From the NCBI GenBank assembly GCA_023376005.1, contig CM042151.1:73092105-73156104 (forward strand): a stretch of 64,000 nt of DNA, written 5' to 3'. The notes under the pieces were generated by a model. It saw only the letters and a program-made list of their open reading frames with translations. It did no database searches and was not told the DNA's origin. The DNA is from Doryteuthis pealeii. Lineage: Eukaryota; Mollusca; Cephalopoda; Myopsida; Loliginidae. The translations under genes were made by a program, and so were the position numbers. This document shows, one piece after another, positions 44,901 through 56,113 of the stretch (position 1 is the stretch's first letter; each line of letters begins with the position of its first letter).

Positions 44901-45134
44901 GATAGTATTGATCTCTGGTGATTCGGGACTCAACTAAATATTTTCCATGCTACCAAGCATTCCAATACGCCCAATGAGGAAAAAAATCAAATACCAAATT
45001 TTGTTTAGCAAGTATTGAGCACCCTTTAGGGGTTGCAGAGGCCTCTGTCAGTTCAGGCCCTACACTAAGAGATTTGTTAAATTTGGTTTACGGAGATTCA
45101 AATTGTTTAATAAAATTGTTTAACCTAGGACATC

Positions 45135-45215
45135 CATTTTTAACGGGGGATGGGGAGTCTTAATCCTCTGCATGGGATACAGTCAGTGTATTCTAAGCCT
45201 GACAATAGGACTGAT
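45135..45215 (+). repeat. SINE-like repeat B, right part
   Basis: GGGGAGTCTTAATCCTCTGC, GATACAGTCAGTGTATTCTA and AGCCTGACAATAGG. Related end sequences lie at 25.77-25.84 kb (GTTGGTGTATTCTAAAACCC) and 57.21-57.27 kb (GTCGGTGTATTCTATAGCCC). Confidence 0.5.
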
Positions 45216-45308
45216 ATTCAAAATGAATTTTTTAGATATAAATATCTTCAAGTTGTATTCATCAACATTTGCTGAACTGTGTGACAGAAAAAAACAAGAA
45301 ATACTTAC

Positions 45309-45433
45309 TGGCTGAGATCTGCATTGTTATTTGGTCACCAAGTGTAGCAGATTTAATTTCCTGTGATTTTCCTTTAAAAAATATAATTTGTGCATCTAAA
45401 TTCATATCTACCTTGGTATGTTTTTGTTTAGAC
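45309..45433 (-). CDS. ZP-like gene exon 4, ZP inter-module strand
   Basis: This 125-nt exon has acceptor CTTCTAG and a perfect donor GTAAGTAT. It begins with the last base of a split Glu codon and ends with the first base of a split Lys codon. It encodes a charged start (SKQKHTKVDMNLDAQ), then IIFFKGKSQEIKSATLGDQI and TMQISA. The V-G/L-G-D-x-(I/L)-x-(M/L)-x-I signature is typical of the start of ZP-C modules. No cysteine lies in this exon. Confidence 0.82.
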
Positions 45434-45589
45434 CTAGAAGTAAAAGAGAAAAAAATCATGCATTTTGTTGTTACACCAACATATATCCGCGCACGCACAC
45501 ACGCACGCCAACAGAGATTACATATGTATGTCATGAGCGTTGGATGGATTACATATGTATGAGATGAGGACCGCACATGACAACTAAGT

Positions 45590-45787
45590 CTTTAAATCCT
45601 TCTTCTACATTAACAAAACAAACTGATGATTGCTATCATTGATTTCTTTATTATTAACTAAAACACCATAAAATACACATGTCAAACTGAGGAGCCCTCT
45701 TGGATCACGCATGGAATACAGATGTATATCATGAGAGCCCCACATGACAAATATGTCTTTAAATCCTCCTTCTACATTAACAGAAAA
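45590..45787. repeat. Local direct repeat into which the LINE inserted
   Basis: TCTTTAAATCCTTCTTCTAC at 45590 and TCTTTAAATCCTCCTTCTAC at 45757. CATTAACAAAACAAACTGAT recurs at 45610 and 46994, on either side of the LINE. Confidence 0.6.
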
Positions 45788-46992
45788 AAAAATCAAAACG
45801 GATTCTGCAGAAATCGATCTACAACCACACAGATCCTGACCATTCGCCGAATCATAGAAGGGGTCCGTGCAAAGAATCTCGAGACAACCCTACTATTTGT
45901 AGGCTTCTCCAAAGCATTTGACTCCATACACAGAGGGAAAATGGAGCAAATACTGCTAGCATATGGCATACCCAAGGAAACAGTTAACGCCATAATGATG
46001 CTCTACCAAAATACAAAAGCAATGGTACGATCACCAGATGGCGACACAGACTTCTTTGACATTGTCGCCGGAGTCCTACAAGGGAATACACTAGCGCCAT
46101 ATATATTCATCATATGCCTAGACTACGTACTCAGAACATCACTAGATCTCATAAAAGAAAAAGACCTCATACTAAAAAAAAGCAAGAAGCAGGCGATATC
46201 CCGCACATACTATTACGGATGCGGACTATGCTGATGACCTGGCACTACTCGCAAATACACCTGCACAAGCCGAATCCTTACTACACAGCCTAGAAAAGGT
46301 AGCACGAAATGTCGGCCTGTACGTGAACTCTGATAAAACTGAGTTCATGTCTTTCAAAAACAAAAGCGACATCTCAACCATTGATGGCAAACTCCTAAAC
46401 TCAGTAGAACAATTTAGATACTTAGGCAGTAACATCTCCTCCACAGAAAACGACGTTAATGCACGCATAGGAAAGGCATGGGCCGCTATAAATAGATTAT
46501 CTATCATATGGAGGTCCAATCTCACAGACAAGCTAAAGAGACAGTTCTTCCAGGCCGTTGTCGTGTCAGTACTGCTGTATGGCTGCACCACCTGGACCCT
46601 AACTAAGCGACTAGAGAATAAACTAGATGGGAGCTGCACAAGAATGCTGCGGGTGATCATGAACAAGACGTGGAAACAGCACCCTACGAGAAAACAGCTG
46701 TACGGCCACCTACCACATATCACCCAAACCATCCGAGTAAGACAGACAAGACACGCGGGGCACTGCTGGAGAAGCAAGGACGAACTCATAAGCGACGTCC
46801 TCCTGTGGAAGCCAGCACATGGACAAGCCAGTGTGGGCCGACCAGCAAAAACGTACGTTGATCAGCTCTGTGCGGATACAGGATGCTGCATAGAGGACCT
46901 CCCAAGAATGATGAGCGATAGGGATGGATGGAGAGAGATTGTCATGGATATCCGCGCTGAAAACGCGACATGATGGTGATGATGATGATGAT
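45785..46992 (+). pseudogene. LINE reverse transcriptase, 5'-truncated (family A), most complete copy
   Basis: Frame 1 (to about 46160) carries GFCRNRSTTTQI, then motif A as FVGFSKAFDSIHR and motif B as AGVLQGNTLAPYIF. Motif C (DADYADDLALLA, 46207-46240) is in another frame after an A-run near 46175. The third piece is a 216-codon ORF from 46323 (NSDKTEFMSFKNKSDISTID through SVLLYGCTTWTLTKRLENKL to the CCIEDLPRMMSDRDGW end). Motif A has Gly where the catalytic Asp should be. It ends in a (GATGAT)n tail. ACATTAAC lies at both edges, as target duplication within a local direct repeat. Superfamily uncertain (RTE- or jockey-like). Confidence 0.9.
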
Positions 46993-47039
46993 GACATTAA
47001 CAAAACAAACTGATGATTACTATTATTAATTTCTTTATC

Positions 47040-47499
47040 AACTAAAAAACTAGGGTTTGCGTTTAGGGAACATTGTGACCTAGTTATTTAAAGGCAGTCC
47101 CATGAAAGTAAGTCTCTCCTTCTTCTGGGATCACCAGATATAAACAAACAAATTGTGTCTCCGTCCATTTGTACTTGAGGGCCTTGCCCCCCAGCTACGA
47201 ACAGTAAGTGACAACCTTTTTAATCATATGCCTCAACTATGTTCAAGGATTCTTTGCATTCAAACTTGTCTACGTGTTTCTCGACTTTTTAAAAATATTT
47301 TTGAGATAAGAACTTATCTTTTCTCGAGTTTTGTTGAATTAGCCGTTAGGGAATATATTATCGTCGATTAAGAGTGTAGGGATTATCTTCCCTTGTTTTT
47401 GTTGCGATTGACATTTGTGGAGGATTATCTGTCCTCGTTGCTAGGGTTTGCCATTAGGGGGCGTTGCGACCTAGTTATTTAAACGCAGTCCTACGAAAG

Positions 47500-47581
<82 letters not shown>

Positions 47582-47790
47582 TCTAGGATCTCCTGATATA
47601 ACTACACGAAGTTGTGTCTCCGTCCATTTGGACTGGAACCTCTAACACGTAGCGACTCTTATATGTTTGGGATAGGAAATTGGTTCCTTTCTCGAATTTT
47701 GTTGAATTAAATGTTATATAGTAATAATTGACTAGTCTTTATTTTCCTACCGAATATTTTATGTTGGGTTACTCTCTTTTAGGTAAGCTT
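47040..47790 (+). repeat. LTR-like repeat with internal direct duplication
   Basis: TAGGGTTTGC, then GACCTAGTTATTTAAA and GCAGTCC, then TTGTGTCTCCGTCCATTTG, appears at 47050-47165 and again at 47440-47625. The second copy carries a (CA)n(CT)n(GT)n insert. It is followed by GTTGAATTAAATGTTATATA and CTACCGAATATTTTATGTTG, also found at 38.6 kb. Related to 529-1099. Probably two overlapping LTR copies. Confidence 0.5.
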
Positions 47791-47839
47791 TTCCTCATCA
47801 CCATACGCTTGCATGCTAATCCTGTTTATAACAAAATGA

Positions 47840-47935
47840 AAATAAAAACTGTGTATGGAAACTTAAAAAGGCCCTATATGGTTTGAAACAAAGTGGCTTT
47901 TAGCACACGCCTTATATCACAAAAATCTCAACACA
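47840..47935 (+). pseudogene. copia RT fragment and LTR-like edge
   Basis: WKLKKALYGLKQSGF (47855-47899) is the copia RT signature. It runs into GGCTTTTAGCACACGCCTTA then TATCACAAAAATCTCAACA, the same edge that occurs at 49.8 kb. Confidence 0.6.
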
Positions 47936-48239
47936 CACCCTTTTTTTTTAATATAAGGTGTGTGATTCCATTCAGAAATATTAAATCATTTCATTCAGGA
48001 ATATTACAATTTACAATCATTCCATTCAGAAAAATTTTAAATTTATAGTAATAGTATTTTTGTTCTATTACTTCTAACCCTAATTTTATTAATCCTATTT
48101 TGTTAATATTTTTTTTATTGTTGTTATTATTTTGCTATTCCTAATCTAACTCTTAACCTAATCATTACTACCAACATTATTGCCAAAATTAGTATTGTCC
48201 CCCCTTTTTTCTATCCTTAGATGCAGTTTAACGTCATAC

Positions 48240-48790
48240 CTATGGCTTCAATACTTGGGAAGAGTTTGTCTTTAAAAGACAACTAAACTGTTGAAAATTT
48301 AGAATTACTAAATTTGGTATGTATACTTATTATAACCTGAAGAAGGTCTATTTTTTTACATAGCCCATGGTAACATTTTATATTCTATTTACAGTTGTAC
48401 TTTTTTCATTAATGATGGATCCGTTCATATCCCAGAAGAATGTCAGTATGACATTTATTGACTGCTGCATGTGGAACCTTTCCACTTGGCCCATTTTTAC
48501 CCACACCCTTTTTTTCTTTTTTTAAAAATCAAAACATGCATCTCTATACAAATCACAAATTCTTCTGCAAATTTCACATGGTTTGCTCTTCTCAGCCAAC
48601 AAAAATTTGATGATAGACCTCTGTTCAATCCTGGAGCACACTGATTTGCTGCCAAATAATTTTTGCTATAAGCCAATTTCAAGAGTTTACATTTATGAAA
48701 AAAACAAAAAAAAATTTTCATATAAAGAAAGAGAAATTTCTTCAAAAATAATTAATAGTAAGAGCAGGATTTAAAACAAAATAAATAATT
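48240..48790. other. No recognisable gene
   Basis: Short ORFs on both strands without domains. Confidence 0.45.
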
Positions 48791-48807
48791 TTCCTTACTA
48801 AAATAAA

Positions 48808-48900
48808 TGCCGTATTTGACGGCATATAGGACGCACTTTTTTCCAAAATTTTGTCTCAAAAATTTTTCGGAACTATGATATTATACATCATAGGTGCAGT
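48808..48900. repeat. DNA-transposon-like end, GCATATAGGACGCACTTTTT
   Basis: AATGCCGTATTTGACGGCAT followed by ATAGGACGCACTTTTTTCCA and AATTTTGTCTCAAAAA resembles the end of a widespread animal DNA-transposon family with GCATATAAGACGCAC. Only one end is visible. Confidence 0.35.
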
Positions 48901-49016
48901 TTGAGACGTCCCATAGGCCTAGGCTAATCTTCTCTATGATGCTCACTAACTCAGCTTATGCTCAGTTCTTTTACCTACCCTAAACTCCATGCATCCTTAT
49001 TTTATTGTTGGTATTT

Positions 49017-49415
49017 TTATAATCAAGGTAATCTTCACCATAAATCTGTGAAAATCCTTTTGTGACAAACCTAGCTTTATATTTGCTGGTGCCATTTTCA
49101 TTATATTTCAAATCGTAGACCCAACGACTACCGACAATGTGCTTGTCTTTTTGGTGCAGATTTTAATTCAAACGTATCATTTTCAAGAAGTGTTTTATAT
49201 TCATTTTGCATAGCGAGCGCCCATTGTTGCGAATCTGGTGATTTTATTGCCTCAACATAATTGCTGGGAATGGTAGACAATAAGTAGCAATAGTCAAAAC
49301 TTTTTACCTTGAAATTATCAGTTACAAAGAAGTCTGGCTTTTTTCTTTCACGTGTTTGGTACCGTGATTGTAATAATTGTTGAGTTTCGCCAGTTGGCGG
49401 TTTATTCGCATAAAC
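49017..49415 (-). pseudogene. copia linker and RT start, degenerate
   Basis: Minus-strand codons read QSRYQTRERKKPDFFVTDNF, NYVEAIKSPDSQQWALAMQN and EYKTLLENDTFELKS, then after a frameshift RWVYDLKYNENGTSKYKARF and VTKGFSQIYGEDY. That is the classical copia path from the integrase linker into RT. It differs in sequence from the 33-36 kb element, so it is a second copia lineage. Confidence 0.85.
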
Positions 49416-49824
49416 ATGATCGGGATGTTGGCAAGACTAGTAAGTCAGCTATTTCATCTGATTTCGGGGAATCAGGGAATTTGACACATCTGATTTTTTT
49501 AATAGCACCGGTTTCAGGGAAGTAAATGCTTGGCCAGTTGAAAAGGACTTAAAGTAAGTAAGTCCTGAGCTATAGAATCCTTTGGTAAGTGAATAACTCC
49601 TGGGTTATGGAATCCTACCTAGTGTCAAAGGTCCATAATCCTATGTTCCGTCGTCCACGAAGGTTCAAAGCATTGTGCGTAGGTATGACCAGAACAGCCG
49701 GTATAAATAACAATATCAGCATCAGAGCACTGCCAGGGATTGGCCAATAGGTTGGTCACATGGTTCTCGGCGAGTCTATAAGTAGCAGTGGGCTTTTAGC
49801 ACACGCCTTATATCACAAAAATCT

Positions 49825-50087
49825 GTTTTTTACACGTGTCCCACTTTCACACGATATGGCACAAGGCCGTTTTATGTGGGCACCACCCACAAGCCGAGAC
49901 TCATGGGGTAGTAGGTAGAAAAATTGCGTCGATCCCGTCGGCATTCCCCCTCAAGGGGGCGCCTGAGCAATAAACCCAGCCCTACCCCTTTAAGTCAAGA
50001 GGGCAGGTATTGCCTGGAGGGATGGCCCTCTGGGATCGACGCTAGTAATTTAGCACAACTCACCGGTCCAGAGGCCGAATCTCACTA
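49825..50087 (-). mobile_element. Retroposon of about 263 bp with a 16-bp target duplication
   Basis: TATATCACAAAAATCT lies directly on both sides (49809-49824 and 50088-50103). Read on the minus strand the insert starts AGTGAGATTCGGCCTCTGG and ends GTGTAAAAAAC, a short A-tail. It is GC-richer than its surroundings, with an internal hairpin CGCCCCCTTGAGGGGG. At 47.90 kb the same site exists without the insert. No tRNA-type boxes were recognised, so its source gene is unknown. Confidence 0.85.
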
Positions 50088-50104
50088 TATATCACAAAAA
50101 TCTC

Positions 50105-50310
50105 AACAAATAGTTACTTGAAGCTATAATTGTTTACTAAAGATTATTATTAGTTACTTGAAACAATATAACTATCCAAATTATTTGTATTAAGAATAGT
50201 TACTTGATGCTATAGTTGTTTACTGAGGAAAATTATCATTAGTTACTTGAAACCATACAAATGTGTGCAAGGGACTATTATTAAATAGAAATAATCACTT
50301 GAAATCATAT
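50105..50310. repeat. Tandem repeat, GTTACTTGAA-type units
   Basis: AGTTACTTGAAGCTATAATT, AGTTACTTGAAACAATATAA, AGTTACTTGATGCTATAGTT and AGTTACTTGAAACCATACAA recur every 50-60 bp. Inverse of the GGTTTCAAGTAACT array at 22.5 and 27.9 kb. Confidence 0.65.
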
Positions 50311-50482
50311 TGTTCATAGAACAATATGTGCACATTTTATCTGTTGGAATACGTTTGTATATTCTTCTCAATACTTCTTGTATGTCTATTATGCATGTAT
50401 TAAAAGTTCCTATATGTGTTGCATTTCCTTCCATCTATTTAGTGTTAGTATATCATTTGATATACTAATTCAACCCTGATAA

Positions 50483-50555
50483 GAGTCTGGTATCATGCGT
50501 TAAGAGAGCGAGACATGGAGCTTTAGCTCTCTGTAGTTTTGGCTTGGACAACTAA
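50483..50555. repeat. 73-bp block, repeated at 51.63 kb
   Basis: GAGTCTGGTATCATGCGTTA, AGAGAGCGAGACATGGAGCT and TTAGCTCTCTGTAGTTTTGG occur again at 51630-51705 with three or four differences. These flank exon 3 of the ZP gene and may be LTR pieces. Confidence 0.6.
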
Positions 50556-50639
50556 ATATCTTCTTTAGCACCAACCAACCCAATATTACGATTTACTCAT
50601 TGTTTGGCAAAGTAGAAAAAGTTATAAAAAGCATCTTAC

Positions 50640-50767
50640 TCATCGATCTTTATGTTACCATCTACGTTCTTTATGACACCAGTTGAGCAATCCACATCAT
50701 AAAAGGCGCTGTCCTTTTGCAACAATTTTTCCTTTTGAACTTTTATGATTGTGACAGGGGTGTTACT
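50640..50767 (-). CDS. ZP-like gene exon 3, second ZP-N cysteine
   Basis: This 128-nt exon has a good pyrimidine tract and acceptor (TTTTCTTACAG) and donor GTAAGATG. It starts in phase 0 and ends with two bases (GA), which join the G of exon 4 to give Glu. It encodes SNTPVTIIKVQKEKLL, then KDSAFYDVDCSTG with Cys 96, then IKNVDGNIKID. The pattern hydrophobic-x-hydrophobic before V-D-C fits the F strand of ZP-N domains. Confidence 0.8.
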
Positions 50768-51007
50768 CTGTAAGAAAATAAATAAATAAATACATATAAA
50801 TTACAAGAATTATGTAGAAATGACCGTTCAAGCGTTGACAATATCAAAACGATGTCATTGCTTACATCACAATTCCGAAAATCATCAATACATAAAATAA
50901 AGAACAACCCTGTTATCAGTTTTAAAGATTATCTTCTGATAATTCAGCCTATGCAGTTTTGAAGAGTTTATTAATTAAGTTTTGATCTTCAATACATCTT
51001 ATATACT

Positions 51008-51115
51008 ACGAGGTGTAATGGTTAGCAAGCTCACTTCGCATATCATTGTTAGTGAGTTCGATTCTCATTGGGTGTCCCATACTTCTCGCACTTTTTTTTT
51101 CAGTCACAAGAGGTT
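51008..51115 (+). repeat. tRNA-derived SINE-like head (type C), copy 1
   Basis: AGGTGTAATGGTTAGCAAGC carries a box-A-like TGGTTAGCA. GTGAGTTCGATTCTCATTGG carries a B-box-like GTTCGATTC at tRNA spacing. A T-run follows. Second copy at 54028-54130. Not a full tRNA: the acceptor-stem halves do not pair. Confidence 0.55.
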
Positions 51116-51460
51116 AACTAAAACGTTTACAAATAAATAAATACCTATGATTTTGTTTAAAATTTATGTGTAAAATAATAAGTATTGATTTGTTTATTCT
51201 TAATATCTTCGAATATAAATCAAATCTTCACCATTTTTGCACAAAAAAGAGAGAACTGGTGATATCTAATGCGTATATATATTTACTTTGTCGTTAATTG
51301 TTTTATTTTTGTTTGTATTTTTATTCCTCTGAACATACATACACACCAATGACAGTTGTGTGTATGTATGTATGTATTTACTACGTACCCCACGTTGTAT
51401 CTTATCTAAAAAAATGTAAATAATGTGAATCATTGTAACATAATAGAAGGAGAACCAGAA

Positions 51461-51800
51461 GTGATGTGTAAATTAGCACGGAAAAGTCTTTAGCGGGAAT
51501 TACGTGTTAGATAAGAATGGAAAAGTTTAAGGATGAATCATTACAAGGCCACGTGTCATTGTTTCTATTGGACGAGCCGGGAGACGTCAAGAAGTGGGAG
51601 GGAGGGTGGTGAGAGGTGAAAATGTGAGTGAGTCTGGTATAATGCGTTAAGAGAGCGAGTCATGGAGCTTTAGCTCTCTGTAGTTTTGGCTTGGAGAAAA
51701 TAAAAATCTCTTAAGAAAACGAAATGGCCTTGTTTTATTACTAAAAACTATAAATCGCACAAGCGACCTAAGTTGGTTTCCAAACTCCAAACATCCAGGA
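51461..51800 (+). repeat. LTR-like sequence (tentative)
   Basis: TGTGTAAATTAGCACGG start, GC-richer middle, the repeated GAGTCTGGTATAATGCGTTA block, then GAGAAAATAAAAATCTC. Non-coding; boundaries not proven. Confidence 0.3.
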
Positions 51801-52177
51801 ATTGTCAGCCAAATGAGTCTCAGCCCAATAACCAAGATTCGAGCCTCTCCAATGAAATAAGTATACAACTATTATATCTAGATCAACACGTCATCACACC
51901 ATTCGAAGTAAGAGCCATAATGTTACAATTTATGAGAAGTCATGAATTGTGAGCAGACTTGTAGCTAGAAATATTTGAATTAAAATTAATTTAAAATCAA
52001 GGTGTCCACATAGAAAATTACCGGTGACGGTTATAATATTTAACCCCTTAGAATTGCACCATGACAGATACGTGAGAATAAGTTATTTTTTAGTTAAGCA
52101 GAAGCGACCCGACGCAATTGTCGGCTCTTCCGGAGTCCATTTTCTCCCCGCGGCGGAATCAAATATGGGCCGTGAGA

Positions 52178-52191
<14 letters not shown>

Positions 52192-52267
<76 letters not shown>

Positions 52268-52380
52268 AGTTAAATGAAGATTATTATACTTTTTACATAT
52301 TCAACTATTTAACAATAGTTCTTAAGTAAACATATCAAACGTAATAATTAAATTATCATACTGGGGTATATCCACAGGTC
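52192..52380. repeat. (GT)n(GA)n tract with conserved flank
   Basis: A (GA)n run to 52264 followed by GAGTTAAATGAAGATTATTA and TTAAATTATCATACTGGGGT, matching 3868-4030. Confidence 0.7.
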
Positions 52381-52448
52381 TGGCTATTAAATATTATTAT
52401 CTTTACATGTATATGAGACACTCGGGTGAATAATTGTTAATTTCAATG

Positions 52449-52622
52449 CAAGGGAGTCAATCCCTCTTTCACTAGACCAAGGAGATTATTCTAGCATCTG
52501 AAGTGGAGCGCTACACCTACCACCAGCTCCTCACTTTACCGCACAGATCCCTGTGCTACTCATAGACTGAGTTGGCGAGGAATGGTATCGAACCCGGAAC
52601 CTTGTGGACGATCTACCGACTG
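52449..52622 (-). mobile_element. tRNA-Lys-type SINE, copy 3, with deleted head
   Basis: Shares CTAGACCAAGGAGATTATT, GAGTTGGCGAGG and TATCGAACCCGGAACCTTGT with the other copies. It lacks about 20 bp within the head (GTGGACGATCTACCGACTG) and the terminal GACGAC side. The remaining B box is intact but box A is lost. Confidence 0.8.
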
Positions 52623-52825
52623 TGTTGGAATTTGCACAGTTCGAGTCATACGGGGTACAGAGTGTGGGACGGACCATATATTCGTATGTGGCATGCTGAA
52701 AGTATGCATCATGCATAAAATAAGATCTGTTACGATTCGTGTGGTAATTTTTAGGCTGTACGTGAGAGCAGTTTTATATTGGAGATTCCTTGTGGCACAA
52801 AGTTTTATCCTTTCTTGAAGTAGAA

Positions 52826-53866
52826 GATGTTTTTGACAAAATGACTTTAGCCCCCCCCCCCACAGAAAATAATTTACCAAAAATCAAAGAATAATCGGAT
52901 TTTAATGAAATTTTCAGTGTTTATTTATCAATGAATGATCTTTATAATGTATTATTTATTTTATTTCAAAACTTTCTCATTTTTTTCAGGTCGTTTAATT
53001 TTGACCCCCCTTATGTTGGGGGCGTAACATTTTTATTCAAGTTGGTCTTATATTGTACTAATTACAGTATAAATAAAGAGATAAAAGACCGAGTTATGAA
53101 TAGAAACAAAAAAAAATTTTTTACGGTGGCTATTCTATGAGAAAATAAGTACCGAAAATCGAAAATTTAAATGTAAAAAAATAATAAATAATTAATTTTT
53201 TGGAGATTTCTTTTTTACTCATTTCGATAATTATTTAATTGGCTATTATCTTATAAAAGAAAAAATTATACATCGATATTTTTTCTGGTTAAAAAGGGGA
53301 GGGGTACATTTTCAATCGAGTTTTTCTTCAAAACTTATTACTTTATGTATCGAAAATAGGTTTGCATTGAATAGATATTTATTTCTAGAATCTAAAAATA
53401 TAACATTTTAAACTTAAAATCCGAATATTTTAATTTTAAATAAATTTTATATATTAATTTTTCATAGCAAAAATACTAAATTAAAGTTTTGAAATAAAAT
53501 AACTGATGCATTATAAAATTCATTAATTGATAAATCAATACTGAACATTTCATTAAAATCGGATAATTACCTGTTTTTTGGTAATTTTTTTTTTGCAATC
53601 GCGAATGTTATATTAAAATTGTAAACAAGCGCTTAAAACCCTTGAAAAAGAGACAGAATGGCGGACCGCGTCGAAATTGACCAAAACAAATGGTTTTAAA
53701 TCTTTTAAAAATAAACTGCATATGTAATGATATTTTTCTTTTTTTTAATGATGGTGATTATGTTACTTCTTATCGATTTAGACAAAGTTTGACCTTAAAT
53801 AATAGATTTAATTAATTTTAATTCGCTTTTAAAACTCGTAGAAGCTGATTTTTTTGCCAGTCCCTA
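52826..53866 (+). mobile_element. hAT-like non-autonomous element, copy D, left end lost
   Basis: Starts within the family at GTTTTTGACAAAATGACTTT, missing the first 33 bp, and ends in a well-kept TTTTTTTGCCAGTCCCTA. The left module (TTACCAAAAATCA) has an inverted counterpart near 53552 (CATTAAAATCGGATAATTAC). No ORF. Confidence 0.8.
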
Positions 53867-54027
53867 GTTTTAATCTTTGTCAGTTGGTCTATGTTAAAAA
53901 AATTGCATAATCCTTGTCCGTTCGTTTGTACATCCAACAAGTAATTGAGTGACAATTTATCAACGCCTTTAATTAGTAAATTAAATACATGTTCAAAGGT
54001 TTTGATTGGCCGATTCTTTAACACACC

Positions 54028-54130
54028 TTAAGGTGTGATGGTTAGCAAACTCGCTTTACAGATCATTGTGAGTGAGTTCGATTCTCATTGGGTACCCCAT
54101 ACCTCTGGACTTGTGTCACATCTAAGTTAG
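54028..54130 (+). repeat. tRNA-derived SINE-like head (type C), copy 2
   Basis: AGGTGTGATGGTTAGCAAAC and GTGAGTTCGATTCTCATTGG, as at 51008. Confidence 0.55.
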
Positions 54131-54139
54131 CTTAATAAA

Positions 54140-54390
54140 TAACTATATACCAGAAATAATCCAATAGTGGACAGAACTCCTCAAACACATCAATGAGTTG
54201 GAATTGAAAGACTCCATGGTACGTAAAAACCGTCAAAAACAATCGGGGAAGCGGAGTTTGATGGAACAGTTCAAAGCCGAGGTTTACAATGTTGAGGTTA
54301 AGGATTTCGGCCTCAGGGTAAGGAAACAACAGGAATGGTTTGACGAAAATGATAAGCTGACCATTAAACTTATTTCCTTATATTATTGCT
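54140..54390 (+). pseudogene. LINE ORF2 fragment between endonuclease and RT
   Basis: The frame opening before 54198 reads ELLKHINELELKDSMVRKNR and later RVRKQQEWFDENDKLTIKL. W-F-D-E-N-D/N is the characteristic linker motif ahead of the RT domain in LINEs of this kind. It is cut off by the minisatellite at about 54390. Confidence 0.6.
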
Positions 54391-54391
54391 C

Positions 54392-55772
54392 CCCTCTTTT
54401 TAATTTTGTCATTGCTTCCCCTTTTCCTTTTGTCATTGCTCCCCTCTTTTTCCTTTTGTCATTGCTTCCCTTTTCATTTTGTCCTTTTTTTCCTTTTGTC
54501 ATTGCTCCCTCTTTTTCATTTTGTCATTGCTTCCCCTTTTCCTTTTGTCATTGCTCATCTCTTTTTCATTTTGTCATTGCTCCCCTCTTTTTCTTTTTGT
54601 CATTGCTTCCCCTTTTCATTTTGTCATTGCTCCCCTCTTTTTCATTTTGTCATTGCTTCCCCCTTTCCTTTTGTCATTGCTCATCTCTTTTTCATTTTGT
54701 CATTGCTTCCCCTTTTCCTTTTGTCCTTGCTTCCCCTTTTCCTTTTGTCATTGCTCCCCTCTTTTTCCTTTTGTCATTGCTTCCCCTTTTCCTTTTGTCA
54801 TTGCTCCCCTCTTTTTCATTTTGTCATTGCTTCCCTTTTCCTTTTTGTCATTGCCCCTCTCTTTTTCATTTTGTCATTGCTCCCCTCTTTTTCATTTTGT
54901 CATTGCTCCCCTTTTCCTTTTGTCATTGCTTCCCCTTTTCATTTTGTCATTGCTCCCTCTTTTTCTTTTGTCATTGCTTCCCCTTTTCATTTTGTCATTG
55001 CTCCCCTCTTTTTCATTTTGTCATTGTTTCCCACTTTCCTTTTGTCATTGCTCATCTCTTTTTCATTTTGTCATTGCTCCCCTCTTTTTCCTTTTGTCAT
55101 TGCTTCCCTTTTCCTTTTGTCATTGCTTCCCCTTTTTCCTTTTTGTCATTGCCCTCTCTTTCATTTTGTCATTGCTCCCTCTTTTTCATTTTGTCATTGC
55201 TCCCTTCTTTTTCATTTTGTCATTTTCCCCTTTCCTTTTGTCATTGCTCCCCTCTTTTCATTTTGTCATTGCTTCCCCCTTTCCTTTTTGTCATTGCTCT
55301 CCTTTCTTTTTTATTTTGTCATTGCTTCCCCTTTTCATTTTGTCATTGCTCTCCTCTTTTTCATTTTGTCATTGCTCCCCTCTTTTTCCTTTTGTCATTA
55401 CTTCCCCTTTTCATTTTGTCATTGCTCCCCTCTTTTTCATTTTGTCATTGCTCCCTCTTTTTTCTTTTGTCATTGCTTCCCCTTTTTTTTGTCATTGCTC
55501 CCCTCTTTTTTCATTTTGTCATTGCTCCCTCTTTTTCTTTTGTCATTGCTTCCCCCTTTTCTTTTGTCATTTCTTTTCCCATTTTCCCCTCTTTTTCCTT
55601 TTGTCATTGCTTCCCCTTTTGTCATTGCCCTCTCTTTTTCATTTTGTCATTGCTCCCCTCTTGTTCCTTTTGTCATTGCTCCCCTCTTTTCCTTTTATCA
55701 TTGCTTCCCCTTTTCCTTTTGTCATTGCTCCCCTCTTTTTCATTTTGTCATTGCTTGCCCTTTTCATTTTGT
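54392..55772. repeat. Large pyrimidine-rich minisatellite, 24-28-bp unit, roughly 50 copies
   Basis: Units alternate TTGTCATTGCTCCCCTCTTT-TTCATT and TTGTCATTGCTTCCCCTTTT-CCTT. All three plus frames stay open for 450-580 codons because the unit lacks stops. This explains the very long His/Cys/Phe/Pro-rich ORFs, which are not genes. It lies in intron 2 of the ZP gene, 340 bp from exon 2, and reads as a purine-rich tract in the gene's transcript. Confidence 0.93.
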
Positions 55773-55851
55773 ATTTGTGTATTAATGCATGGCTGATTGA
55801 GATTGTCTCATGTTCAATGTTACTAGAATATTTAAATAAGAAAAAATTATA

Positions 55852-56094
<243 letters not shown>

Positions 56095-56113
56095 AAGCCG
56101 ATATCATACTCAC

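Noticed and set aside
51008..51090. Second possible tRNA gene (also at 54028)
   Set aside because: Boxes A and B are recognisable but the acceptor arms do not pair and the downstream sequence is a dispersed repeat.
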